A stretch of DNA of 54,185 nt from Candidatus Moraniibacteriota bacterium. GTDB taxonomy: Bacteria; Patescibacteriota; Minisyncoccia; Moranbacterales; UBA1568. A model generated the notes under the pieces. That model did not search any database. It was given only the letters and a program-made list of their open reading frames with translations, and was not told where the DNA came from. Below, in pieces: positions 17,383 to 24,614 of this stretch. The translations under genes and the position numbers were made by a program. Every line of letters begins with the position of its first letter. Position 1 is the first letter of the stretch. The stretch spans positions 1-54,185 of the forward strand of contig JAHFOO010000006.1 of the NCBI GenBank assembly GCA_023261645.1. Direction: 5' to 3'.

Positions 17383-18540
17383 TTATTTCTTTACTATTTT
17401 TTGATACAAACCATAGTAGGACAAAGCGACATTTTTCCAGCTCATTTTTTCAGCACGAGCTCTGCTCACCTCACCGAATCGTTTGCGGAGATCGGCATCT
17501 GCTATGAGCTTTTCCAATTTCTCTGCCAAATCTTCCGGTGATTTCTGATCGACATAGAATCCATTCTCTCCATCACCCACCAATTCTTCCGTCCCTCCTG
17601 TCACCGTCGCGACGATAGGCATACCTGATGCCAGAGCTTCGAGCATCGTATTGCTCATTCCTTCGTTCAGCGATGGCAGACAGAAAATATCAGCCATTTG
17701 ATAATGCCTGGCGAGATTCTCGTGCGCCACCAGTCCGAAGAATTTCACCTTGCTTTCGATACCGAGCTCACGAGTCAATTGTTTCAGTGATACTGTGGCA
17801 TCCCCTTCTCCTGCGATCCAGAGTTCGATTTTCCGATTCGTATCTGTCACGAGCAGAAGTCTCATTGCTTCGATCAGATAGTTGATACCCTTACGCGTCG
17901 TCAGTCGAGAAACACACAGGATGCGAACATAACCATCGATTTCTTTCTCTCCCGAAGGCTTGAATTCTGCTATATCGATACCATTGGGAATGATAGCAAT
18001 TTCTTGTGTAGGATTGGTCTTGAGAGCCAGTATACGCAGTCCAGAGCTGTTTGATACAACATTTGAGGCACGAGCCCATATCGTACGCGTCAGTGGTCGT
18101 AGGAGCGAATAGAGCAGTGTGAAACGCTCGCTGTATCCTGGCACATCGGCTCCACGGAGAGACACGATGTACGGTATGTGGTATTTCTTCGACAATCGCA
18201 TCGCCATATACCCGCACGGCACGGTGAAAAAAGCATGGATGGCATCAAATGTTCCTTTTTTGAGGAGTATGTCTGCGAAACGATACCCTCGCCACGCATA
18301 GGTGAGCAGGTCTTTTTCTGATTGATGGTGCTGGTTTTTCCCATCTTTTCCTATCGGTATCGAATGCACGTTGATATTTTTTCCCACAGAGAAGTGATGT
18401 TCCTCGGCATCAGCAGATGATGTCACGAGATGTACCTCAAGCTCAGCAATATGTGAATATTCTTTGAGCAAATAAGCGGTAGCGTTCCCTGCCCCACCAC
18501 CGAGTGGAGGATATTCGTAGTTTAAGAATAGTATCTTCAT
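17383..18540 (-). CDS. Glycosyltransferase family 4
   Basis: The product is 385 residues from the Met of MKILFLNYEYPP, a normal GT4 N-terminus; the open frame extends 6 codons further to 18558. A GGGAGNATAYL glycine loop lies in the N-terminal Rossmann domain. In the C-terminal domain, SRLTTRKGINYLIEA, E-x-G-M-S-N-T-M-L-E-A and GGTEELVGDGENGF mark the nucleotide-sugar site (E-x7-E type motif). Retaining transfer from an NDP-sugar or GDP-sugar to a lipid-linked acceptor in the cytoplasm is expected. It is directly joined to the flippase-like gene at 16453. Confidence 0.88.
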   Translation of the reverse strand: MKILFLNYEYPPLGGGAGNATAYLLKEYSHIAELEVHLVTSSADAEEHHFSVGKNINVHSIPIGKDGKNQHHQSEKDLLTYAWRGYRFADILLKKGTFDAIHAFFTVPCGYMAMRLSKKYHIPYIVSLRGADVPGYSERFTLLYSLLRPLTRTIWARASNVVSNSSGLRILALKTNPTQEIAIIPNGIDIAEFKPSGEKEIDGYVRILCVSRLTTRKGINYLIEAMRLLLVTDTNRKIELWIAGEGDATVSLKQLTRELGIESKVKFFGLVAHENLARHYQMADIFCLPSLNEGMSNTMLEALASGMPIVATVTGGTEELVGDGENGFYVDQKSPEDLAEKLEKLIADADLRKRFGEVSRARAEKMSWKNVALSYYGLYQKIVKK

Positions 18541-18579
18541 AATAGATAGAATCACCAATAACCAGATAATAACGCTCTA

Positions 18580-18607
18580 TTGACTTTTCCTGTAAAAAGA
18601 GTACACT
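18580..18607 (+). promoter_or_regulatory. Promoter of candidate small RNA
   Basis: TTGACT (18580-18585) and TACACT (18602-18607) are 16 bp apart on the plus strand, between two leftward genes. No plus-strand gene follows; a terminator comes about 25 bp after the predicted start point. Confidence 0.55.
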
Positions 18608-18613
18608 ACAGGT

Positions 18614-18669
18614 ATCACTATGAATTAGACCCTGATAGGACCCGTGCCTATTGGGGGCTTTTTCTTTTT
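18614..18669 (+). ncRNA. Candidate ~55-nt small RNA with own terminator
   Basis: Downstream of the promoter at 18580-18607 the predicted transcript contains a two-codon ORF (ATG AAT TAG) and then a hairpin. In the hairpin CCC and ATAGG pair with CCTAT and GGG around a 7-nt loop (18630-18655), followed by CTTTTTCTTTTT. The hairpin has a T tract only on the plus strand, so it is not the terminator of the leftward ugd gene. I see no match to a known RNA family. It might be an antisense or leader-type regulator, or a vestige. Confidence 0.4.
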
Positions 18670-18696
18670 ATCTCCTCTGCAAAATATTTCTTATCC

Positions 18697-20007
18697 CTAA
18701 ACTCCGATAGCGAAGTAAGTGAATCCGGAGGCTTCGGCTTCGGAACGTTCGAGGACGTTGCGTCCATCGTAGATAGTATTGCCTTTCATCAATTTTTTCA
18801 TATTCTTGTAGTCCACCACGCGGAATTCATCCCACTCGGTAGCGATCACCAGAACATCCGCACCTTTCAGAGCATCTGTGGCTTTCTTGGTATAGGTGAG
18901 ATTTTTGTGCGTGAGCACTTTCTCGGTATTAGGCATAGCGACAGGATCGAATGTCCGTACTTTACACCCTTCTTCGAGAAACAGCTTGATGTTCTCGATA
19001 CCAGGCGCTTCGCGGATATCATCAGTGCGCGGTTTGAAGGCCAGTCCCCATACGGCGATCGTTTTATCTTTCAATTTCTTTCCAAAAATCTCCTGCAGTT
19101 TGACGAAAGGCTTGATACGCTGAGCGACATTCACATCATTCACGGTTTCGATGATTTGAAATTGAGAATTGTATTCACGTCCGGTTTCGAGGAAAGCCTT
19201 CACATCTTTCGGGAAACACGATCCGCCATAACCGATACCGGCATAGAGGAAACGCTCTCCAATACGCGAATCATATCCGAGTCCTTTGGCGATTTCTTTC
19301 ACATTGCCACCGGCGACATCGCAGAAATTCGCCACCTCATTGATGAACGTAATCTTCATAGCGAGGAAGGCATTGGCTGCGTATTTGATGATTTCTGCAC
19401 TACGCACATCCGTAAACAGGATCGGACGACCATTGCGGGCGATCGGGCGATAGATCTGCTCCATCATTTTTCGAGCCTTCTCTGATTTCGTTCCGATGAC
19501 GACACGATCAGGATTGAGAAAATCTTTCACAGCCGCACCTTCACGGAGAAATTCAGGATTCGATACGACCTCGAAAGGATACTTGCCATTGGAAACCTGC
19601 TTGATAATTTCTTCTACTTTCTCAGCCGTACCGACCGGCACGGTCGATTTATCGACGAACAATTTGAATCCGTTCAGGTGTTTCCCGAATGTTTCAGCCA
19701 CTGCAAAGACGTATTGCAAATCAGCTTGACCGGTCACCTTGTCTTCCGGAGTACCGACCGCCATAAACACCACTTCGGATTCTTGTATAGCTTTCTTCAG
19801 ATCCGAGGTGAATGAGAGACGACCTTCTTCGACGTTGCGTTTCACGATTTCTTCGAGGCCGATTTCATAGATCGGAATGCCACCTTTCTTCAAGATCGCA
19901 ATCTTTTTCTTGTCGATATCCGCACAGATCACTTCGTGACTGCTCTCTGCGAGACACGCACCTGATACGAGTCCGACATACCCCGTTCCCAGAAAAGTAA
20001 CTTTCAT
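18697..20007 (-). CDS. ugd: UDP-glucose 6-dehydrogenase
   Basis: The 436-residue protein has the NAD-binding GTGYVGL (residues 7-13) and STVPVGT (121-127). The catalytic segment GYGGSCFPKDV contains the active-site Cys at about residue 264, and the central-domain Lys residues are present. It oxidises UDP-glucose to UDP-glucuronate with two NAD+, feeding uronic acid into surface polysaccharide. That fits the GH28 (polyuronide-type hydrolase) gene elsewhere in the locus. Length is normal for the Ugd/TuaD family. It is the only UDP-sugar oxidase in the window. Related UDP-ManNAc dehydrogenases differ in the sugar-binding region, so substrate is probable rather than proven. Confidence 0.9.
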   Translation of the reverse strand: MKVTFLGTGYVGLVSGACLAESSHEVICADIDKKKIAILKKGGIPIYEIGLEEIVKRNVEEGRLSFTSDLKKAIQESEVVFMAVGTPEDKVTGQADLQYVFAVAETFGKHLNGFKLFVDKSTVPVGTAEKVEEIIKQVSNGKYPFEVVSNPEFLREGAAVKDFLNPDRVVIGTKSEKARKMMEQIYRPIARNGRPILFTDVRSAEIIKYAANAFLAMKITFINEVANFCDVAGGNVKEIAKGLGYDSRIGERFLYAGIGYGGSCFPKDVKAFLETGREYNSQFQIIETVNDVNVAQRIKPFVKLQEIFGKKLKDKTIAVWGLAFKPRTDDIREAPGIENIKLFLEEGCKVRTFDPVAMPNTEKVLTHKNLTYTKKATDALKGADVLVIATEWDEFRVVDYKNMKKLMKGNTIYDGRNVLERSEAEASGFTYFAIGV

Positions 20008-20058
20008 ACATTAAAATCAGTTAACATTTAACAACTAACAATTAACATAAAACACAAT

Positions 20059-20430
20059 TTATTTTTTTGAACTATCTTCGGCTATTCGTTCTTTTACCTT
20101 CTGAATTCTTTTCCATAACATAGCTCCTATCTCGTCTGTTAACAACATGAGTATTTCATAATCTTTTTTTGATATATATCTTTCACGAGTACAGAAGAAC
20201 AATATATATTTTGTTTCTTTCAGAGAACCGTAGGAAATTTGTAAAAAATTCTTCAGTTCTTTATTTCCTGTTCGTGCGAAACCTTCGATATAATTCAGAA
20301 CAACAGACAATGAGGCTCTTCTAATTTGTGAAGTGAGTCCGTATATTTCATCTTTAGGAAAAGTTTTTGTTACAGAATACACACCCTGCGCGAGTTTATC
20401 CATTTTTTCCTTCAAAATATCCTTCTCCAT
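20059..20430 (-). CDS. Four-helix-bundle protein (S23 / 23S rRNA IVS protein family)
   Basis: Starting at the Met of MEKDILKEKM the product is 123 residues; the open frame runs 18 codons upstream into repeat sequence and is unlikely to be used. Family hallmarks are FPKDE(I/L)YGLTSQIRRA near residues 24-39, S-V-V-L-N-Y-I-E-G-F-A-R, and the helix with FLQISYGSLKETKYIL. Members are found in intervening sequences of 23S rRNA, as free genes, and in related form as the Avd accessory protein of diversity-generating retroelements; the function of free copies is not settled. A 30-bp direct repeat lies upstream and AT-rich TTAAC-type sequence lies downstream, so it may have moved in as a unit. No reverse transcriptase is present in the window. 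Confidence 0.8.
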   Translation of the reverse strand: MEKDILKEKMDKLAQGVYSVTKTFPKDEIYGLTSQIRRASLSVVLNYIEGFARTGNKELKNFLQISYGSLKETKYILFFCTRERYISKKDYEILMLLTDEIGAMLWKRIQKVKERIAEDSSKK

Positions 20431-20434
20431 GTTT

Positions 20435-20464
20435 GTATTCCGTTGACTGTTATTTGTTGTCTGT
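20435..20464. repeat. 30-bp direct repeat, copy A
   Basis: A perfect 30-bp repeat begins GTATTCCGTTGACTGTTATT; the second copy is at 20512-20541. This copy lies just upstream of the S23-type gene. Confidence 0.85.
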
Positions 20465-20511
20465 CTTTGCCTTCTCTTCTTCATTAACTGTTATCTGCTT
20501 TGTTGTTCTTC

Positions 20512-20541
20512 GTATTCCGTTGACTGTTATTTGTTGTCTGT
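20512..20541. repeat. 30-bp direct repeat, copy B
   Basis: Identical to 20435-20464. It overlaps the end of the leftward GT2 gene, so its complement supplies the last residues (ITDNK) and the TAA stop of that protein. Confidence 0.85.
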
Positions 20542-21471
20542 TATCTGTCGTATGGTGTAGTTCATCCTACTGCGGCCCTGATAGTAGCTTCGCACCACCA
20601 TATCAGCGAGCAAACCGGAAATGAAGAGTTGTACGCCGATGAGCAGGAAGAAGATACCGACGAGTGGCCAGATACGCTGTGCCAATGCTTCGTGAAAAAC
20701 GATTTTTTCTATGAGCATCCAAATGAGGATGGCAGTACCGGTCGAGAACAGAAGTACGCCACCACCGCCGAACAGATGAAGCGGACGATACGAATACTTC
20801 CGCCAAAACCAGATAGACATCATATCGACGAGTCCTTTCATACCACGCTTCCAGTTGTATTTGGTCACACCGTGAAGACGAGGATGATGGGAGACTTTTA
20901 CCTCTGCCACACGGAAGCCATCCATTTCAAGAATAGCCGGGATGAAACGATGCATTTCTCCGAAGAGGTCCACGCCATCGAAACATTCACGACGATAGGC
21001 CTTCAGACTGCATCCCGAATCGTGTATCGTGTCTCGGATGAGAATCTTGCGGAGGAAATTGGCGATACGGGAAGGGATTTTCTTGCTCCACGGATCCTGA
21101 CGATTGAAACGCCATCCGGATACCACGTCATAGCCCTCGTCTATTTTTTCCAGAAGCAAAGGAATATCAGCCGGGTCATTCTGCAGGTCACCATCGAGCG
21201 TGATGATGATTTCTCCTACGGCGGATTTGAATCCGGCATCAAATGCAGCCGTCTGACCGAAGTTCTTGCGGAACACGATGAGTTTCAGTGGCGAAAGTGT
21301 TCGGGCGATTTCTACCGTCTTGTCCTTGGAACCATCATCGATGAAAATGATTTCAAATGATTTCCCGATCTTGCTCACTGCTTCGAATATCTTCTGATGT
21401 AGTTCTGCGACATTCCCCTCTTCGTTATAGAGTGGGACAACAACCGATAAATACACTTGATTTTCTTGCAT
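20527..21471 (-). CDS. GT2 polyprenyl-phosphate glycosyltransferase (ArnC/GtrB-like)
   Basis: The 314-residue protein has a GT-A domain: VVVPLYNEEGN (10-20), IDDGSKDKT, FGQTAAFDAGF, the metal-binding DGD (93-95) and HDSGCSLKAYRR. Two membrane helices follow in the C-terminal third (about 220-290), a typical ArnC/GtrB/DPM architecture. It should transfer a sugar from a UDP-sugar to undecaprenyl phosphate on the inner face, making donors for the many GT-C enzymes nearby (inference from family). The last few residues are encoded in a 30-bp repeat, suggesting that the original C-terminus was altered by insertion. Confidence 0.88.
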   Translation of the reverse strand: MQENQVYLSVVVPLYNEEGNVAELHQKIFEAVSKIGKSFEIIFIDDGSKDKTVEIARTLSPLKLIVFRKNFGQTAAFDAGFKSAVGEIIITLDGDLQNDPADIPLLLEKIDEGYDVVSGWRFNRQDPWSKKIPSRIANFLRKILIRDTIHDSGCSLKAYRRECFDGVDLFGEMHRFIPAILEMDGFRVAEVKVSHHPRLHGVTKYNWKRGMKGLVDMMSIWFWRKYSYRPLHLFGGGGVLLFSTGTAILIWMLIEKIVFHEALAQRIWPLVGIFFLLIGVQLFISGLLADMVVRSYYQGRSRMNYTIRQITDNK

Positions 21472-21549
21472 ACTTGATAAGTAAAGCAGTTACATACTAC
21501 CCCTCAATAATAGCGAAGAAACCGAGTTTAGGCAATAAACCACTTCAAA

Positions 21550-21578
21550 TTGACACTAGAAAAACAAAGCAGTATAAT
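21550..21578 (+). promoter_or_regulatory. Consensus sigma70 promoter
   Basis: TTGACA (21550-21555), a 17-bp spacer and TATAAT (21573-21578) match the consensus exactly. Transcription would start near 21585, just ahead of the zinc-ribbon segment, and continue into the coiled-coil ORF. Confidence 0.85.
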
Positions 21579-21585
21579 CCACCTA

Positions 21586-21749
21586 TAAAGATTACTCACT
21601 GCGATATCTGCAAAAAGACAATAAAAAAAGATTCAAAAAGCATACATATAGGTGTAGGCGGTATTTTTTCTAATTCGGTAGAAATCTGCTCTGATTGTGG
21701 TAAACCTGTCTTAAAATTATTAAAGACTAAAAAACTACTAAAAGATTAA
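21586..21749 (+). CDS. Small zinc-ribbon protein, start unresolved
   Basis: The frame open through 21357-21749 ends with a Cys-rich module: HCDICKK, then after about 25 residues EICSDCGKPV, i.e. two CxxC pairs able to hold one zinc ion. The consensus promoter at 21550-21578 lies inside the same frame, so the real product must begin after about 21585. No ATG, GTG or TTG is available there before the first Cys pair; ATA/ATT codons at 21585-21592 would be the only candidates, or the upstream portion is used from another promoter. It would be about 50 residues ending KTKKLLKD. Alternatively it is the remnant of a larger gene. Function unknown. Confidence 0.4.
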
Positions 21750-21763
21750 ATATTCTTACAAAT

Positions 21764-22051
21764 ATGAATAAAAATAACTCTACAAAAAAAGAAATAACGC
21801 TAGACGCCTTGGCACTGATGGTAGCCAAAGGGTTTGATAAAATGGATGAAAAAATAGATGGAGGATTTAAAAACGTTAATGGAAGGCTGGATGTGATTGA
21901 AACTGACGTTGCGGTGCTTAAAGACGATGTTGCAATACTAAAGACCGACGTGAAAGATATCAAGGCGAATCTGAATAAAAAAGTTGATAAAATCGATCAC
22001 AATACGCTCACCTATCGTGTTGAAAAACTCGAGAAGAATTTCGCTCAGTGA
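21764..22051 (+). CDS. Small coiled-coil protein
   Basis: The 95-residue protein starts MNKNNSTKKEITLDALA and then forms an almost continuous heptad helix. It contains a repeated V-x-x-L-K-x-D-V/D-V-A-x-L-K pattern (about residues 45-70) and is strongly charged. It resembles the short coiled-coil ORFs often annotated as hypothetical in CPR genomes. It sits 14 bp after the zinc-ribbon frame under the consensus promoter at 21550 and is closed by a terminator at 22070-22092. No membrane segment is visible. The function cannot be named. Confidence 0.65.
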   Translation: MNKNNSTKKEITLDALALMVAKGFDKMDEKIDGGFKNVNGRLDVIETDVAVLKDDVAILKTDVKDIKANLNKKVDKIDHNTLTYRVEKLEKNFAQ

Positions 22052-22069
22052 GAAAATCAAAATTCACAA

Positions 22070-22092
22070 GAACCGGTATCCAGCCGGTTTTA
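22070..22092 (+). terminator. Intrinsic terminator after coiled-coil gene
   Basis: AACCGG (22071-22076) pairs with CCGGTT (22084-22089) around the loop TATCCAG, followed by TTATA. The stem is short and the T run modest. Confidence 0.55.
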
Positions 22093-22100
22093 TACTAAAT

Positions 22101-22850
22101 ATGAAACACTCGGTTCTTATCATCCAGTTCCGCACCGATGCTTCGGCGGTTCACGAACAGACCTGCCTTCCGGACAAATTCATCAGATCGAATTCGGACG
22201 ATATCACATTTCATTTTCTCAATGCATTCGATGCATCTTCAAGTTGGAACAAAGATCCGCAACATCTCCTCGATGGATACGACAGTGTCATTCTCGGAGG
22301 ATCATCGGAATTCTATTTCGGTGGCAATGTCGATAGGAAACGAGAGACGATTCACCAGGCGATGATCGATCGGATCCGTCCACTCATCACCTATATCATC
22401 GACAATGATTTTCCGACGCTTGGTATCTGTTTCGGACATCAGATGCTCGGATATTTCCTCGGTGCACGAGTACTCGACGACCCTGAGCAGGCTGAGTTTG
22501 GCTCGTTCCCAGTCAATCTGTCCGAGGATGGCAGACGAGACCCCCTCTTTCACGATATTCCTGACAGCTTCGTCTCATTTCTTATGCATCGAGACAGTGT
22601 GGCATCACTCCCCGAAAAATGTGTTCTCTTGGCACACAGCTTGAAATGCGGAATCGGATCGTTCCGTCACAAGAACAATATCTACGGCGTACAGTTCCAC
22701 CCCGAACTGGAGAAAGACGAAGTATGTTTCCGTGCCACCCTCCACCCCGAATACGCGGGCGGATCTCTCGAAACATTTCTGGAAACGCTCCAACCCTCCG
22801 ATCACGCACCGAAAATACTCGCCAATTTCCTCAGAAAAAGTATGTGTTGA
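22101..22850 (+). CDS. Class I glutamine amidotransferase (GATase1) domain protein
   Basis: The product is 249 residues from ATG 22101; the open frame extends upstream into the previous gene. The nucleophile elbow GICFGHQ has Cys at about residue 110, and GVQFHPELE carries the His and Glu of the triad (about 200 and 202). It is a stand-alone GuaA-type GATase1, of the kind annotated as type 1 glutamine amidotransferase, releasing ammonia from glutamine for an unidentified partner. GMP synthase is unlikely because no ATP-pyrophosphatase domain follows. The 3' end of the gene is the parent of two downstream copies (24429 and 25882), so this gene looks like the insertion site of a cassette array. 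Its last codons differ slightly from those in the copies. Confidence 0.85.
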   Translation: MKHSVLIIQFRTDASAVHEQTCLPDKFIRSNSDDITFHFLNAFDASSSWNKDPQHLLDGYDSVILGGSSEFYFGGNVDRKRETIHQAMIDRIRPLITYIIDNDFPTLGICFGHQMLGYFLGARVLDDPEQAEFGSFPVNLSEDGRRDPLFHDIPDSFVSFLMHRDSVASLPEKCVLLAHSLKCGIGSFRHKNNIYGVQFHPELEKDEVCFRATLHPEYAGGSLETFLETLQPSDHAPKILANFLRKSMC

Positions 22851-22864
22851 TGAACGCTTTTTTT
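22776..22864 (+). repeat. Gene-end direct repeat, copy 1 (in situ)
   Basis: These 89 bp cover the last 25 codons of the amidotransferase gene plus a C and seven T. They match 24429-24517 with four differences, all in the final 30 bp; the first ~59 bp are identical in both. Confidence 0.95.
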
Positions 22865-22897
22865 AATTTCCCTATTTGAATGAGGAGGTCTGTCTAT

Positions 22898-23695
22898 TTA
22901 TCTTTCAAAACTCTTCAAATATTCAGGAAGCTTCAAAATCCATTTCGCTTGTTCCGGGTAGAACAAGAATCTTTCGACATCTTTCACTGCTTGTGCCAGA
23001 TCGCTCTTCTCTGCCTGATTCTTCAAAAATTCAATCAACTCCTGACGATTACCGATCTCCAATTTCTTTTCTTTGAAAATTTCATAATTCGGCTCCAGAT
23101 CCCTCTGACTCAAAAACCACACAAGATCATAGAAATCACGCCCCTTCTGATAAGGACGGAAAATAATAGCCACTACTTTCTGAGCGAACAGCGTATCGAG
23201 AGAATTGACCACCATCGGAAAGCGTTCATTGAAACTATCAGAAAACCTCGTCTCCGTATGAATGTTTTTATAGGGATTGAAATCGATTTCAAATTTGATC
23301 AGAATCTTTTCATTCCCCTGAACGTTCAGACCGAACTCCTGCAAAACATTCTTAAATCGAAAGAAAATAATATGGATATTTTCGGTTGTTTTCGTCCGCG
23401 CGTCAACTTGAAATCCCTGTAATTCGAGTTGATTCTTGACAGTAGTCATCAAGTCTTCGATATTGAACCCTTCTTTCTTTATCAGATCAAAATCCAAATC
23501 TTCAGAGAAACGATTGATCCCGTATGCGAAACGGAGGCAGGTGCCACCGAGGAATGAGAGACTGTCATTGAACGAGCTGAGAGAGAGTGCCTTGAGAATC
23601 TGGGTTTGCAAATACTCCAACAAGATATTCCGATCTTGCCATGGGATATTTCTCTCCTCTGCATATTTCTTGAAAAAATCTTTATTTGGCAACAT
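22898..23695 (-). CDS. AbiEii-type nucleotidyltransferase toxin
   Basis: The 265-residue protein has the nucleotidyltransferase signature GGTCLRF (50-56) followed by S-E-D-L-D-F-D (64-70), the GG(T/S)..(S)DxDF pattern of PF08843 (AbiEii). Helical C-terminal parts carry KGRDFYDLVW, typical of the family. Known members (AbiEii/MenT) inactivate tRNA by 3' nucleotide addition; whether this one does is inferred. The gene overlaps the end of the upstream AbiEi-like antitoxin gene by 14 bp, the usual antitoxin-first order. The pair lies on the strand opposite to the amidotransferase and is bracketed by copies 1 and 2 of the gene-end repeat. Confidence 0.88.
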   Translation of the reverse strand: MLPNKDFFKKYAEERNIPWQDRNILLEYLQTQILKALSLSSFNDSLSFLGGTCLRFAYGINRFSEDLDFDLIKKEGFNIEDLMTTVKNQLELQGFQVDARTKTTENIHIIFFRFKNVLQEFGLNVQGNEKILIKFEIDFNPYKNIHTETRFSDSFNERFPMVVNSLDTLFAQKVVAIIFRPYQKGRDFYDLVWFLSQRDLEPNYEIFKEKKLEIGNRQELIEFLKNQAEKSDLAQAVKDVERFLFYPEQAKWILKLPEYLKSFER

Positions 23696-24305
23696 AGTAC
23701 TTGATGAAATTTTGAGTTAAGAATAACACTTTCTTATTCTGGAAAGCTTGAGCGAACAGAGACAACTTTTTTGCATCGAACTTGAATTCTTCATTGAAAC
23801 GATACCCTCGGAATTGCTCCAATTCTCCATTCAAAATATTCCGTTTCAAATAGAAAAAATCTACCATCGCTTTCTCCGGCACAGCCACATTGAAAGAAAT
23901 CTTGCCATTTCTCTTTGTTTCATACCCGCCAAAGGCCTCTTTCTTGATTTTCTGATAACTGAAATTTCCCCGTTTCGTATTGAATTCTTTTGTTTTTCTC
24001 GTTGTTACAGAAGTCACAGTAAATACGGCTTCGGGGATAATTCCATAAAAATTGAGCGCTTTTTCCATACTCACGTATGAGGGATGATACAGTTTGGTCG
24101 CCAAACTCATCGAATCCACTTTCTCCACTTCATCGGCGATAGCATACAGTCCCCTTCGGAGCATAATGAGATGACCCTTATTTACCCAGTTTTTCAGATT
24201 GATAAGCATACTGCTGGTAAATTCATCACCCAGAACAAGCCGTAATTCTTTGGTTTCAAAAAATGGTAATTCTTCAATTTTCTTCTTAAATTCAAAGTAA
24301 TTCAT
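23682..24305 (-). CDS. AbiEi-type antitoxin / transcriptional regulator
   Basis: The 207-residue protein has an N-terminal winged-helix region (about 10-60, with LKNWVNKGHLIMLRRGLYAI, the beta-wing typical of AbiEi). A central domain with Y-V-S-M-E-K-A-L-N-F-Y-G-I-I-P-E and V-T-S-V-T-T-R-K-T precedes an antitoxin region. AbiEi proteins neutralise AbiEii and repress their own promoter by binding inverted repeats. Here an 8-bp inverted repeat lies between the -10 box and the start codon (24308-24337), a fitting operator. Coupled by a 14-bp overlap to the toxin gene. Confidence 0.85.
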   Translation of the reverse strand: MNYFEFKKKIEELPFFETKELRLVLGDEFTSSMLINLKNWVNKGHLIMLRRGLYAIADEVEKVDSMSLATKLYHPSYVSMEKALNFYGIIPEAVFTVTSVTTRKTKEFNTKRGNFSYQKIKKEAFGGYETKRNGKISFNVAVPEKAMVDFFYLKRNILNGELEQFRGYRFNEEFKFDAKKLSLFAQAFQNKKVLFLTQNFIKYYVAK

Positions 24306-24307
24306 TT

Positions 24308-24337
24308 CTTTTATTCATATTATTATATCAATAAAAG
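24308..24337 (-). promoter_or_regulatory. Candidate AbiEi operator (inverted repeat)
   Basis: CTTTTATT (24308-24315) and AATAAAAG (24330-24337) form a perfect 8-bp inverted repeat with a 14-bp spacer. It is placed between the promoter -10 box and the ATG of the antitoxin gene. Confidence 0.5.
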
Positions 24338-24338
24338 A

Positions 24339-24367
24339 ATCATACTACAATAATACGGTATTGTCAA
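24339..24367 (-). promoter_or_regulatory. Promoter of the AbiE-type operon
   Basis: On the minus strand TTGACA (24367-24362), a 17-bp spacer and TATGAT (24344-24339) give a near-consensus promoter about 35 bp upstream of the start codon at 24305. Confidence 0.78.
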
Positions 24368-24428
24368 TACACTCATTTTATGGCTTAATATAGACTGATT
24401 ATGGTGTCTCTAATGCAGAATCATTTCT

Positions 24429-24517
24429 TTTCTGGAAACGCTCCAACCCTCCGATCACGCACCGAAAATACTCGCCAATTTCCTCAGAAGAAGTCTGTGT
24501 TGATGAAGACTTTTTTT
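24429..24517 (+). repeat. Gene-end direct repeat, copy 2
   Basis: This is an 89-bp copy of the amidotransferase 3' end, keeping its reading frame and TGA stop but with no gene in front. AAGTCT and AGACTT (around 24491-24512) can form a 6-bp stem followed by seven T, so it may act as a terminator. It is identical to copy 3 over 78 bp (24433-24510). The remaining part of the gap 24306-24614 holds the promoter and operator above, a hairpin at 24515-24535 and about 80 bp in which I see nothing. Confidence 0.95.
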
Positions 24518-24535
24518 GGAAGCCGAGATTCCAAA
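24515..24535. repeat. Hairpin bordering the ATPase unit, left
   Basis: TTTGGAA (24515-24521) and TTCCAAA (24529-24535) form a 7-bp inverted repeat directly after copy 2. A related hairpin with the same TTTGGAAGCC and TTCCAAATG words lies directly before copy 3. Confidence 0.6.
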
Positions 24536-24614
24536 TGTTAGGTGAGATTTATGGATATGGGCGATATAGAATGATTCCAGTTCCATTCTTTCACAGTTTT
24601 TGAGCCGTTTGCAA

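Noticed and set aside
20435-20541. CRISPR from the two 30-bp repeats
   Set aside because: Only two copies with a 47-bp low-complexity gap that itself resembles the repeat; no cas genes.
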